Assembly: GCF_003797765.1 (NCBI RefSeq)
Contig: NZ_RKMB01000001.1
Coordinates: 310,001 to 374,000 of the forward strand
Length of the DNA: 64,000 nt
Direction of reading: 5' to 3'
Origin: Ramlibacter sp. WS9
GTDB lineage: Bacteria; Pseudomonadota; Gammaproteobacteria; Burkholderiales; Burkholderiaceae_C
The notes under the pieces were generated by a model. The model did not search any database. It saw only the letters and a program-made list of their open reading frames with translations, and was not told the DNA's origin. Each line of letters starts with the position of its first letter. The first letter of the stretch is position 1. Shown here one piece after another: positions 51,756 through 60,745 of this stretch. Made by a program: the position numbers and the translations under genes.

Positions 51756-52946
51756 CTACTTGCTCAGCAGCCGCATCGCCTCTTCCAGGCCCTTGATCGT
51801 CAGCGGGTACATGCGGTTGTTCACCAACTGCTGGATGACGCTGATGCTCTGCCTGTACTGCCAGACACCTTGCGGCTCGGGGTTGATCCACGCGAACTTG
51901 GGGAAGGCGTTGGTCAGGCGCTGCATCCACTCCGCGCCGGCTTCCTCGTTGTTGTATTCCACGCTGCCGCCGGGCTGAAGGATTTCATACGGGCTCATCG
52001 TGGCGTCGCCGACGAAGATCAGCTTGTAGTCCTTGTTGTACTTGCGGATGATGTCCCAGGTGGCGAACTTCTCCGAGAAGCGGCGGCGGTTGTTCTTCCA
52101 CATGAAGTCGTAGACGCAGTTGTGGAAGTAGTAGAACTCCAGGTGCTTGAACTCCGCCTTGGCCGCGGAAAACATCTCTTCCACGCGGTGGATGTGCTCG
52201 TCCATCGTGCCGCCGACATCCATCAGCAGCAGGATCTTCACGTTGTTATGCCGCTCCGGCACCATCTTGATGTCGAGCCAGCCGGCGTTGGCGGCGGTGG
52301 AGCGGATCGTGTCGTCCAGGTCCAGCTCGTCGGCCGCGCCTTCGCGCGCGAACTTGCGCAGGCGCCGTAACGCGACCTTGATGTTGCGCGTGCCCAGCTC
52401 CTGGGTGTCGTCGTAGTCCTTGTAGGCGCGCTGGTCCCAGACTTTCACCGCGCTCTTGTTGCGCCCCTTGTCCTGGCCGATGCGGATGCCCTGCGGGTTG
52501 AAGCCGTAGGCGCCGAAGGGCGAAGTGCCACCGGTGCCGATCATCTTGCTGCCGCCTTCGTGCCGCTCCTTCTGCTCCTCGAAGCGCTTCTTGAGCGTCT
52601 CCATCAGCTCGTCCCAGCCCATCTTTTCGATCTTGGCTTTTTCCTCGGGACTGAGTTCGAGTTCCAGGTTCTTGCGCAGCCACTCGAGCGGGACGTCCTT
52701 GGTGAAGTCCGCGACCATCTCCACGCCCTTGAAGTAGGCGGCGAACGCGCGGTCGAATTTGTCGTAGTGCTTCTCGTCCTTCACCAGGGTCGTGCGCGAG
52801 AGGTAGTAGAAGTCGTCGATCTTGTAGCCGTCTTCACTGTTGGGCCCAACAACGCCTTCCTTCAGCGCTTCCATCAGCGTGAGGTATTCCTTGACGGAAA
52901 CGGGCAGCTTGGCGCTGCGCAGGGTGTAGAAAAAGTCGATGAGCAT
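51756..52946 (-). CDS. CoxE-like VWA protein, MoxR partner
   Basis: 396 residues from the ATG at 52946 (MLIDFFYTLRSAKLPVSVKE); nine more codons are open upstream. VWA/CoxE family. The MIDAS-like site reads LLLMDVGGTMDEHIHRVEEM, so the usual DxSxS serines are replaced by GGT. A charged linker (SPEEKAKIEKMGWDELMETL) precedes it. Such proteins work with MoxR AAA+ ATPases as metal-insertion or assembly chaperones. The matching MoxR gene is at 54721-55563 on the same strand, with three unrelated genes in between. Confidence 0.88.
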   Translation of the reverse strand: MLIDFFYTLRSAKLPVSVKEYLTLMEALKEGVVGPNSEDGYKIDDFYYLSRTTLVKDEKHYDKFDRAFAAYFKGVEMVADFTKDVPLEWLRKNLELELSPEEKAKIEKMGWDELMETLKKRFEEQKERHEGGSKMIGTGGTSPFGAYGFNPQGIRIGQDKGRNKSAVKVWDQRAYKDYDDTQELGTRNIKVALRRLRKFAREGAADELDLDDTIRSTAANAGWLDIKMVPERHNNVKILLLMDVGGTMDEHIHRVEEMFSAAKAEFKHLEFYYFHNCVYDFMWKNNRRRFSEKFATWDIIRKYNKDYKLIFVGDATMSPYEILQPGGSVEYNNEEAGAEWMQRLTNAFPKFAWINPEPQGVWQYRQSISVIQQLVNNRMYPLTIKGLEEAMRLLSK

Positions 52947-52950
52947 GGCG

Positions 52951-53910
52951 TTAAGTGGCCTTGGCCAATCCATTATCGGCCGAAGCCTGTATCGCTGCAG
53001 CGTCGATGCGCCGGCGCACGAACCATGGCGGCACGATGCTGCGCCGGCGCAGCGCCACCACCAGCAGCGCAGCCGTGAAGGCTGAGCACACGACGATCGC
53101 GACCACCGAGGCTTCGGCGCCGAACGCGCCGCCGCTCAGCCAGTCGGGCCCGGTCCGGACAGAGACAAGCCATCCGGGGTCGCTGGTGCCCGACACGGGC
53201 ACGCCCCAAATCATGCCTTGCGTGAAATTCCATGCCATGTGCAGCCCGATGCACAGCGGCAACGAACGCGACACATGGAACAGCAGGCCGAACAGCAGCC
53301 CGGCTTCGATCGAAATGGCGAGCGATGTCCAAAGAGTCGCCCCGGGATTGAAGATGTGGCCGAAGCCGAAGATCGCCGCGGAAATCAACAAGGCGGCCCA
53401 GGTGCCGAGGCCTTCCTCCATGATTCGGAAGAGAACACCGCGGGTGACGATTTCTTCGGTGATCGCTGCCCCCAGCCCGAACAGCAGAAGAGGTTTGAGC
53501 CAGGCCGCATCCGGATTGGTACCGGTGACCTGATAGCTGCCTGCCAACCAGAGCACGCCCACCACCGCGGTGATGAGCAAGAAGCCCAGCAGCGTGCCGG
53601 CCGCGCCATGGGGCAAGACTCTGCGCCAGGCAAGCTCGAGCGGACGGCGGCGCTCGATCACATACACGAGGAACAGGTAGGCGCTCAAGGCAGGCACCAC
53701 CTGCATCGAAAACCGGGCGAGCAGATGCGGCGTTTCGGGCGCACCTTTGCCCATCCACCCGGCGGTGACGAAGAGGATGCGCATCAGGAAGATCAGGCCC
53801 CCAAAGATGCCCATGAAGAGAAGGACCCGTGCCAGCGGCGAGTAGGGCCACCACCGTCTCCAGCCCGTCACGCCGGCGGGCGTGCTGAACGCGATCACCG
53901 GTCCTGTCAT
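52951..53910 (-). CDS. CPBP-family intramembrane metalloprotease (CAAX protease/Abi-like)
   Basis: 319 residues with about eight membrane segments. The three signature motifs are present: EEIVTRG (EExxxR), FGFGHIFNP (FxxxH) and LHMAWNFTQG (HxxxN). Some family members process prenylated proteins or confer bacteriocin self-immunity; the role here is unknown. It starts one base before the stop of the acetyltransferase gene region and ends five bases before the CoxE start, so it is in the same operon. Confidence 0.88.
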   Translation of the reverse strand: MTGPVIAFSTPAGVTGWRRWWPYSPLARVLLFMGIFGGLIFLMRILFVTAGWMGKGAPETPHLLARFSMQVVPALSAYLFLVYVIERRRPLELAWRRVLPHGAAGTLLGFLLITAVVGVLWLAGSYQVTGTNPDAAWLKPLLLFGLGAAITEEIVTRGVLFRIMEEGLGTWAALLISAAIFGFGHIFNPGATLWTSLAISIEAGLLFGLLFHVSRSLPLCIGLHMAWNFTQGMIWGVPVSGTSDPGWLVSVRTGPDWLSGGAFGAEASVVAIVVCSAFTAALLVVALRRRSIVPPWFVRRRIDAAAIQASADNGLAKAT

Positions 53911-53911
53911 G

Positions 53912-54508
53912 TCACGTCCGAGGCTTCACCAGCTGGTATTGAAGGTGTGCCTTGACTTCCGGCCATTCGCCCGCGGCCAGGCTGTACATGACGGTGTCGC
54001 GCACCGTGCCGTCGCGGCGCGGCGCGTGGTGGCGCAGCACGCCGTCCTTGCGCGCGCCCAGGCGCTCGATGGCCTTCTGGCTGGCGAAGTTGTAGTTGTC
54101 GGTGCGCCAGCCCAGCATCTTGGCGCCCAGCGTCTCGAACGCGTGCGTCATCAGCAGCAGCTTGCAGGTGGTATTGACGTGGCTGCGCTGCCAGCTCTTG
54201 CCGTACCAGGTGTAGCCGATCTCCAGGCGCTCGATGGGCACCACGATGTCGTGGTAGCGCGTGGAGCCGATGATCTTGCCGCTGGCCAGGTCGCGCACGA
54301 CGAAGGGCAGCATGTGGCCCTGCTCGCGCCCCTTGAGGGCAAAAGCGACATACACGTCTTCTTCGCCGGGTGCCGGCACGGAAGTGATGCGCAGGTTCCA
54401 GAGTTCGCCGTCGCGCGCGGCGGCGGCGAGGTCAGGGGTATGCGCTTCGCTGAGGGGCTCCAGCCGCAGCTGCGGCGTCTCCAGCGTGCACGGCTCGGGC
54501 TTGTGCAT
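53912..54508 (-). CDS. GNAT-family N-acetyltransferase (RimJ/RimL type)
   Basis: 198 residues. LETPQLRLEPLSEAHTPDLA at the N-terminus, LEIGYTWYGKSWQRSHVNTT as the acetyl-CoA-binding region and NFASQKAIERLGARKDGVLR near the C-terminus are typical of the RimJ/RimL-like group that acetylates protein N-termini or small amines. Adjacent to its neighbours by one to two bases on both sides, so part of the moxR operon. Confidence 0.88.
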   Translation of the reverse strand: MHKPEPCTLETPQLRLEPLSEAHTPDLAAAARDGELWNLRITSVPAPGEEDVYVAFALKGREQGHMLPFVVRDLASGKIIGSTRYHDIVVPIERLEIGYTWYGKSWQRSHVNTTCKLLLMTHAFETLGAKMLGWRTDNYNFASQKAIERLGARKDGVLRHHAPRRDGTVRDTVMYSLAAGEWPEVKAHLQYQLVKPRT

Positions 54509-54720
54509 TCATTTGTCCTTCTTGCGGGCGGCGCGCCACTTGCGCGCCAGCTGCAATCCTATCCCGCCGCCCAGGCCCACGAGCACGATGCCACCGATGC
54601 TTGCGTTGCTGTAGCCGGCCTCGAAGATGTCCAGGCCGAACAGGGTGCCGACCCAATAGCCCGCCAGCGCACCGCCGATGAAGCCTATGGCGTCGGAGAG
54701 CCCTTCGAGCAGCAGCCGGT

Positions 54721-54724
<4 letters not shown>
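54509..54724 (-). CDS. Small two-helix membrane protein
   Basis: 71 residues. Two hydrophobic, glycine-rich segments (AIGFIGGALAGYWVGTLFGL and SIGGIVLVGLGGGIGLQLA) and a basic C-terminal tail (RKWRAARKKDK). I do not recognise the family. Its start overlaps the moxR stop by four bases (ATGA) and it lies one base from the acetyltransferase start, so it is a genuine member of this operon. Confidence 0.75.
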
Positions 54725-55563
<839 letters not shown>

Positions 55564-55655
55564 GGGGGTAGGGCGGTGAAAGAGCGGCGGCAGCCCGCCG
55601 GATATAATCGAAGGTTGATTAGAAGACTGACCTCTTTCTCGATTGTGCGCGCAAA

Positions 55656-56381
55656 ATGAACAAGTTGTTGACCACGCTCTTCGCCCTGGCTGTCGCTTCC
55701 GTGACCGGCTCGGCTCTTGCACAAGCGGCGGCTCCGGCCCAGGCCGCTTCGGCGCCCGCGGCGGCGGCCCAGAAGACTGCACCCGCGGCACCCGCCGGCG
55801 CAAAGTCGCTGGAGGCCAAGGTCGCGATGTGCGTGGGCTGCCACGGCATCAAGGGCTACCAGGCCACTTTCCCCGAGGTCCACAAGGTCCCCATGATCGC
55901 CGGCCAGAGCGCGAAGTACCTCGTGGCCGCCCTCACGGCATATAAGCAGGGTGACCGCAAGCACCCGACGATGCGTGGCATCGCCGACTCCCTGTCCGAC
56001 CAGGACATGGCCGACATCGCCGGCTACTACGAGTCGCTGGGCAAGGATCCGGCCCAGAACCTGCCCGCCGCTGCCGACAAGGCGCCCAGCCCGCAAGTCG
56101 CCGCGTTGCTGCAAAAAGCCGCCTGCGTTTCCTGCCACGGCGCCAACTACGCCAAGCCAATCGACCCGAGCTACCCGAAGATCGCGGGCCAGCACGCCGA
56201 CTACATGTTCGTGGCGCTGAAGGCCTACAAGACAGAAGGCAACCCGCAGGTCGGCCGCGCCAACGGCGTGATGGGCGCCATTGCCAAGCAGTTCTCCAAT
56301 GCCGAACTCAAGGCTTTGGCGGGCTATGTCAGTTCGCTGGATGGCGATCTGAAGACCGTTCCCGAGCACCGCTTCCGGTAG
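55656..56381 (+). CDS. Cytochrome c4, diheme
   Basis: 241 residues. Sec signal (MNKLLTTLFALAVASVTGSA then LAQ), an Ala/Pro-rich spacer (about 24-50), then two cytochrome c domains with haem motifs CVGCHG and CVSCHG. Distal methionine ligands are likely in HPTMRGIAD and the ANGVMGAIA segment. c4 carries electrons in the periplasm to terminal oxidases. It is divergent from the moxR gene and ends in a strong terminator. Confidence 0.95.
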   Translation: MNKLLTTLFALAVASVTGSALAQAAAPAQAASAPAAAAQKTAPAAPAGAKSLEAKVAMCVGCHGIKGYQATFPEVHKVPMIAGQSAKYLVAALTAYKQGDRKHPTMRGIADSLSDQDMADIAGYYESLGKDPAQNLPAAADKAPSPQVAALLQKAACVSCHGANYAKPIDPSYPKIAGQHADYMFVALKAYKTEGNPQVGRANGVMGAIAKQFSNAELKALAGYVSSLDGDLKTVPEHRFR

Positions 56382-56403
56382 CACCCTACGGGCAAAGGAG
56401 TAA

Positions 56404-56436
56404 ACAGGGCCCGCTTTGCGGGCCTTGTCCTTTTTT
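56404..56436 (+). terminator. Rho-independent terminator of cytochrome c4
   Basis: ACAGGGCCCGC-TTT-GCGGGCCTTGT, an 11-bp stem with one G-U pair, followed by CCTTTTTT. It lies 22 bases after the stop codon and ends just before the convergent gene's stop. Confidence 0.9.
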
Positions 56437-56441
56437 GGCTA

Positions 56442-56876
56442 TCAATCCTTAGTCGCCCGCCGCTGCACGCAGGCGATGTAGGCGGCGCCGTCGGGTGGCC
56501 TGCCGGAACGCTGGCTCTCCCAGAGCATCTGCCCGAGGCATTCCATGGCCTCATGGTGCGCGTCGTGGATCGAGTCGCGGCGCGCCGCCAGCAGTTCCAC
56601 CGCCTGGCGGATGCCGCGCGGCTGGTCGATGGAGCATTGCTCGCTGATCGACAAGTGCATCGACAGGTGCAGGAAGGGATTGGTCTTGCCGTCTTGCCCG
56701 TCGTAGGTGCGGGCCACGGCGGCTTCGATGTCCGCCAGGTCGGCTTCGTATTCCGGGTGCTCGGCCAGCCACTGCCCGGCCAGTGTTTCCAGGGCATCGA
56801 GCGGCTGGCCCGCGCGGGTCTTGGCGTGGACGGCGCAGAAAAAGCGCCGCACGTCCTCTTGCGAAGGGTTGAACAT
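56442..56876 (-). CDS. DUF1841 family protein
   Basis: 144 residues. MFNPSQEDVRRFFCAVHAKT and the SMHLSISEQCSIDQPRG motif are the DUF1841 signatures as I remember them. Soluble; function unknown. The upstream region (56877-56943) is shared with the divergent DUF3185 gene. Confidence 0.85.
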   Translation of the reverse strand: MFNPSQEDVRRFFCAVHAKTRAGQPLDALETLAGQWLAEHPEYEADLADIEAAVARTYDGQDGKTNPFLHLSMHLSISEQCSIDQPRGIRQAVELLAARRDSIHDAHHEAMECLGQMLWESQRSGRPPDGAAYIACVQRRATKD

Positions 56877-56943
56877 GCCGCCCAGCGTAGCATGCAGGCC
56901 CTGTCCTACGGCTGAGCCGGGATTGGCGTGCTACTCTGCCGCC

Positions 56944-57165
56944 ATGACCCCCATTCGAATCGCTGGAATCGTCTTGCTGGTGCTCGGGATCGCCGGTTTC
57001 TTCACCGGCGGTTTCAGCTTCACCAAGGAAACCACCAAGGCCCAGATCGGGCCGCTCAAGCTCCAGGTGCAGGAGAAGGAGTCGGTGAACGTGCCGCAGT
57101 GGCTGAGCCTGGGCGCGATCGTCATCGGCGGCGTGCTGCTGGCTTTCGGCCTCAGCCGCAAGTAG
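56944..57165 (+). CDS. DUF3185-like small membrane protein
   Basis: 73 residues with two membrane segments (IRIAGIVLLVLGIAGFFTGG and LSLGAIVIGGVLLAFGLSRK) around a polar middle (KETTKAQIGPLKLQVQEKES). This is the DUF3185 layout. Function unknown. It is convergent with the IclR regulator gene. Confidence 0.8.
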   Translation: MTPIRIAGIVLLVLGIAGFFTGGFSFTKETTKAQIGPLKLQVQEKESVNVPQWLSLGAIVIGGVLLAFGLSRK

Positions 57166-57187
57166 AGAAGCGAACGCGCGGGCAGCC

Positions 57188-57988
57188 TCAGGCGCCTTGT
57201 GTGCCCAGCAGGCGCGAGATCGCCTGGGCGGCTTCCAGCAGCGGGGGCAGCATCGTGTCCTGCATCGCCTTGCTGCTCGTGCGGTTGGCTTGGCCGCTGA
57301 TGTTCAGCGCGGCCACCGTCCGCCCGGTGCGGTTGGTGATAGGCGCGGCGATCGAGATCAGTCCCTCTTCCAGTTCCTGGTTCACCAGGCACCAGCCCTG
57401 CTTGCGGGCCTGCTGCACTTTCACCATCAGCGCTTCCACGTCGGTGATGGTGTGGCGGGTCAGTGGACCTCGCTTGGAGGTGCGCAGGCGCCGCAGCGCT
57501 TCATCGTCGGGCAGGCCGGCCAGCAGCATCCGGCCCATCGACGTGCAGTAGGCCGGCAGCCGCGAGCCGACACCCAGGCCGATGCTCATGATCTTGCGGG
57601 TGGGCACGCGCAACACGTAGACGATGTCCGTGCCTTCCAGTGCCGCGGCCGAGCATGATTCCTTGACCTGCTCCACCAGCGCTTCCATGACCGGCTCGGC
57701 CAGGTTCCAGATCGGCATCGACGACAGGTAGGCAAAGCCCAGGTCCAGGATGCGCGGCGTCAGCGAGAACAGCTTCCCGTCGCTCTCCACATAGCCCAGG
57801 GTCTGCAGCGTCAGCAGGATGCGGCGGGCGCCGGCGCGCGTGAGGCCCGCGCGGCCCGCGACCTCGGTGAGTGTCTGCCGCGGTGCCTGCGCGCTGAAGG
57901 ACCGGATCACTTCCAGCCCGCGCGCGAACGACTGCACGTAGCTGTCGCCGGGCTTGAGTTCACCGCCCTCGAATGTGGAAATTGCCAT
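57188..57988 (-). CDS. IclR-family regulator of the 3-oxoadipate genes (PcaR/PobR type)
   Basis: 266 residues. Winged helix-turn-helix at about 30-75 (TLTEVAGRAGLTRAGARRIL) and the IclR effector domain with SSMPIWNLAEPVMEALVEQV, YCTSMGRMLLAGLP and EEGLISIAAPITNRTGRTVA. The sequence is of the PcaR/PcaU/PobR subgroup that activates beta-ketoadipate pathway genes. It is divergent from pcaI; a 25-bp inverted repeat in the gap is a likely operator. Confidence 0.88.
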   Translation of the reverse strand: MAISTFEGGELKPGDSYVQSFARGLEVIRSFSAQAPRQTLTEVAGRAGLTRAGARRILLTLQTLGYVESDGKLFSLTPRILDLGFAYLSSMPIWNLAEPVMEALVEQVKESCSAAALEGTDIVYVLRVPTRKIMSIGLGVGSRLPAYCTSMGRMLLAGLPDDEALRRLRTSKRGPLTRHTITDVEALMVKVQQARKQGWCLVNQELEEGLISIAAPITNRTGRTVAALNISGQANRTSSKAMQDTMLPPLLEAAQAISRLLGTQGA

Positions 57989-58022
57989 AAGACGCGAATG
58001 CCCCTAAAATTCTGGATGCGAA

Positions 58023-58047
58023 CACTTGTGCAGTATTAGAACAAGTG
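58023..58047. promoter_or_regulatory. Inverted repeat between the IclR gene and pcaI
   Basis: CACTTGT-(11 bases)-ACAAGTG, a perfect 7-bp inverted repeat with an AT-rich spacer. IclR-family operators often have this size. It lies 58 bases before pcaI and 35 bases from the regulator start. Confidence 0.5.
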
Positions 58048-58104
58048 AGCCGTTTCTTGGCAAGCGGCTGGCGGTGCCGCTGGCGCACTTTCGGAAGACA
58101 TCTC

Positions 58105-58806
58105 ATGATCGACAAGATCGCCGCTTCGGTGGCGCAGGCCCTGCAGGGGGTGCCCGACGGCGCCACCGTGATGATCGGCGGCTTCGGCACCGCCGGCATC
58201 CCCAATGAACTGATCGCCGGCCTGATCGACCAGGGCGCGCGCGACCTCACCGTGGTCAACAACAATGCGGGCAACGGCGACGAAGGCCTGGCCGCGCTGC
58301 TGAAGGCCGGGCGTGTGCGCAAGATCGTCTGCAGCTTCCCGCGGCAGGCCGACAGCCACGTCTTCGATGCGCTGTACCGCTGCGGCAAGCTCGAGCTGGA
58401 GCTGGTGCCGCAAGGCAACCTCGCCGAGCGCATTCGCGCCGCCGGTGCCGGCATCGGCGCATTCTTCTCGCCGACGGGCTACGGCACTGAGCTGGCGAAG
58501 GGCAAGGAGACGCGAGAGATCAAAGGCAAGCATTACGTGCTGGAGCAACCGATCTACGGCGACGTCGCGCTGATCAAGGCCGAGCGCGGCGACCGCTGGG
58601 GCAACCTCACCTACCGCATGGCCGCGCGCAACTTCGGCCCGGTGATGGCCATGGCGGCCAAGCAGACCATCGCCACCGTGCACGAGATCGTGGAACTCGG
58701 CACGCTGGATCCGGAGAATGTGGTGACACCCGGCATCTTCGTCAGCAAGATCGTGAAGATCGACCGCGTCGCCACGCAGGCCGGCGGCTTCAAACAGGCA
58801 GCCTGA
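58105..58806 (+). CDS. pcaI: PcaI, 3-oxoadipate CoA-transferase subunit A
   Basis: 233 residues from the ATG at 58105 (MIDKIAASVAQALQGVPDGA). Class I CoA-transferase alpha chain, with TVMIGGFGTAGIPNELI and RGDRWGNLTYR. It forms a heterodimer with PcaJ and moves CoA from succinyl-CoA to 3-oxoadipate. The longer open frame to 58045 is not family-like. Gap to pcaJ: two bases. Confidence 0.95.
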   Translation: MIDKIAASVAQALQGVPDGATVMIGGFGTAGIPNELIAGLIDQGARDLTVVNNNAGNGDEGLAALLKAGRVRKIVCSFPRQADSHVFDALYRCGKLELELVPQGNLAERIRAAGAGIGAFFSPTGYGTELAKGKETREIKGKHYVLEQPIYGDVALIKAERGDRWGNLTYRMAARNFGPVMAMAAKQTIATVHEIVELGTLDPENVVTPGIFVSKIVKIDRVATQAGGFKQAA

Positions 58807-58808
58807 AC

Positions 58809-59450
58809 ATGACCTACCAGAAACGCACCAAAGACCAGCTCGCGCAACGTGTCGCGCGCGACATCCACGACGGCGCCTACGTCAACCTCGGCATCGGCAT
58901 GCCGACGCTGGTGGCCAACCACCTGCCCGCGGGCATCGAGGTGATCCTGCACAGCGAGAACGGCATCCTCGGCATGGGCCCGGCGCCCGTCGAGGGCCAG
59001 GAAGACTACGACCTGATCAACGCCGGCAAGCAGCCGGTGACGCTGCTTGCGGGCGGCGCCTTCTTCCACCATGCGGACAGCTTCGCGATGATGCGCGGCG
59101 GCCACCTCGACATCTGCGTGCTGGGCGCGTTCCAGGTGTCGGCCTCGGGCGACCTGGCGAACTGGCACACCGGCGAGAAGGACGCCATCCCCGCCGTCGG
59201 CGGCGCGATGGACCTGGCCATCGGGGCCAAGCAGACCTGGGTGATGATGGATCTGCTGACCAAGAAGGGCGAGAGCAAAGTCGTTGCCCAATGCACTTAT
59301 CCGTTGACCGGCATCGCCTGCGTGAAGCGCATCTACGGCGATCTCGCCACACTGGACTGCACGCCGCAGGGCCTGAAGCTCGTCGACAAGGTCGACGGCC
59401 TGTCGCACGCCGAACTCGAACAACTCATCGGGCTGCCGATCGCGGCCTGA
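58809..59450 (+). CDS. pcaJ: PcaJ, 3-oxoadipate CoA-transferase subunit B
   Basis: 213 residues. The beta chain signature GAYVNLGIGMPTLVANHLP and the catalytic glutamate in ILHSENGILGMGP are intact. Works with PcaI. pcaF starts 17 bases downstream. Confidence 0.95.
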   Translation: MTYQKRTKDQLAQRVARDIHDGAYVNLGIGMPTLVANHLPAGIEVILHSENGILGMGPAPVEGQEDYDLINAGKQPVTLLAGGAFFHHADSFAMMRGGHLDICVLGAFQVSASGDLANWHTGEKDAIPAVGGAMDLAIGAKQTWVMMDLLTKKGESKVVAQCTYPLTGIACVKRIYGDLATLDCTPQGLKLVDKVDGLSHAELEQLIGLPIAA

Positions 59451-59467
59451 AACAACAGGAAGACACC

Positions 59468-60673
59468 ATGAGCACACAAGCCTTCATCTGCGACGCCATT
59501 CGCACGCCCTTCGGCCGCTACGGCGGCGCACTGTCCTCCATCCGCACCGACGACCTCGGCGCGATCCCGCTCAAGGCGTTGATGGCGCGCAACCCCAAGG
59601 TCGATTGGCAGGCCGTCACCGACGTGATCTACGGCTGTGCCAACCAGGCCGGCGAAGACAACCGCAACGTCGCGCGCATGGCAAGCCTGTTGGCCGGCCT
59701 GCCGCTCGACCTGCCCGGCGCCACCCTCAACCGCCTGTGCGGCTCGGGGCTCGACGCTGTCGGCACCGCGGCGCGTGCCATCAAGTCGGGCGAGGCAACG
59801 CTGATGATCGCCGGCGGCGTGGAAAGCATGAGCCGCGCGCCCTTCGTCATGCCGAAGGCCGAAAGCGCGTTCTCGCGCGCCAACGCGGTGTACGACACCA
59901 CCATCGGCTGGCGCTTCGTTAACAAGCTGATGAAGGAGATGTACGGCGTCGACTCCATGCCGGAGACCGCCGAGAACGTCGCCACCGACTACAAGATCGA
60001 GCGCGAGGCGCAGGACCGCATGGCGCTGGCGTCGCAACTCAAGGCCGTGGCCGCGCAGAAGGCCGGCTACTTCGACAGCGAGATCGTGCCGGTGACGATC
60101 GCTCAGAAGAAGGGCGACCCGATCGTCGTGGCCAAGGATGAGCACCCGCGCGAAACCAGCCTGGAAACGCTGGCCAAGCTCAAGGGCGTGGTCAAGCCCG
60201 ACGGAACGGTGACGGCCGGCAACGCCAGCGGCGTGAACGACGGCGCCTGCGCGCTGCTGCTGGCCGACGAAGGCACTGCCGCGCGCTACGGCTTGACGCC
60301 GCGCGCGCGTGTGGTCGGCATGGCCACTGCCGGTGTGGCGCCGCGCGTCATGGGCATCGGCCCGGCACCGGCGACGCAGAAGGTGCTGGCCCTCACCGGC
60401 ATCACGCTGGAACAGCTCGACGTGATCGAACTCAACGAAGCCTTCGCCGCGCAGGGCCTGGCCGTGCTGCGCACGCTGGGGCTCAAGGACGACGACCCGC
60501 GCGTCAACCCGAACGGCGGCGCCATCGCCCTCGGCCATCCGCTGGGCGCCTCCGGCGCGCGGCTCGCGACGACGGCCGTGAACCAGCTGCACAAGACCGG
60601 TGGACGCTACGCGCTGTGCACCATGTGCATCGGCGTCGGCCAGGGCATCGCCGTGATCCTCGAACGCGTCTGA
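59468..60673 (+). CDS. pcaF: PcaF, 3-oxoadipyl-CoA thiolase
   Basis: 401 residues, from the ATG with AGGA upstream. Thiolase active sites: the nucleophile in NRLCGSGLDAVGTAARAI, ELNEAFAAQ, NPNGGAIALGHPLGASGAR and the second cysteine in CTMCIGVGQG. It splits 3-oxoadipyl-CoA into succinyl-CoA and acetyl-CoA, the last step of the beta-ketoadipate pathway. Confidence 0.95.
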   Translation: MSTQAFICDAIRTPFGRYGGALSSIRTDDLGAIPLKALMARNPKVDWQAVTDVIYGCANQAGEDNRNVARMASLLAGLPLDLPGATLNRLCGSGLDAVGTAARAIKSGEATLMIAGGVESMSRAPFVMPKAESAFSRANAVYDTTIGWRFVNKLMKEMYGVDSMPETAENVATDYKIEREAQDRMALASQLKAVAAQKAGYFDSEIVPVTIAQKKGDPIVVAKDEHPRETSLETLAKLKGVVKPDGTVTAGNASGVNDGACALLLADEGTAARYGLTPRARVVGMATAGVAPRVMGIGPAPATQKVLALTGITLEQLDVIELNEAFAAQGLAVLRTLGLKDDDPRVNPNGGAIALGHPLGASGARLATTAVNQLHKTGGRYALCTMCIGVGQGIAVILERV

Positions 60674-60719
60674 GCAGGAAAACTATTTTCCGCGTGGCGC
60701 GTTGAACGAGGCCCGTCAT

Positions 60720-60745
60720 CTGTTCACACTACGCACTGTGAACAG
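60720..60745. promoter_or_regulatory. 26-bp inverted repeat over the start codon of the maleylacetate reductase gene
   Basis: CTGTTCACA-CTACGCAC-TGTGAACAG has perfect 9-bp arms. The second arm contains the GTG start codon (60738-60740). It could be a DNA operator or an RNA hairpin masking the start codon. No T-run follows. Confidence 0.6.
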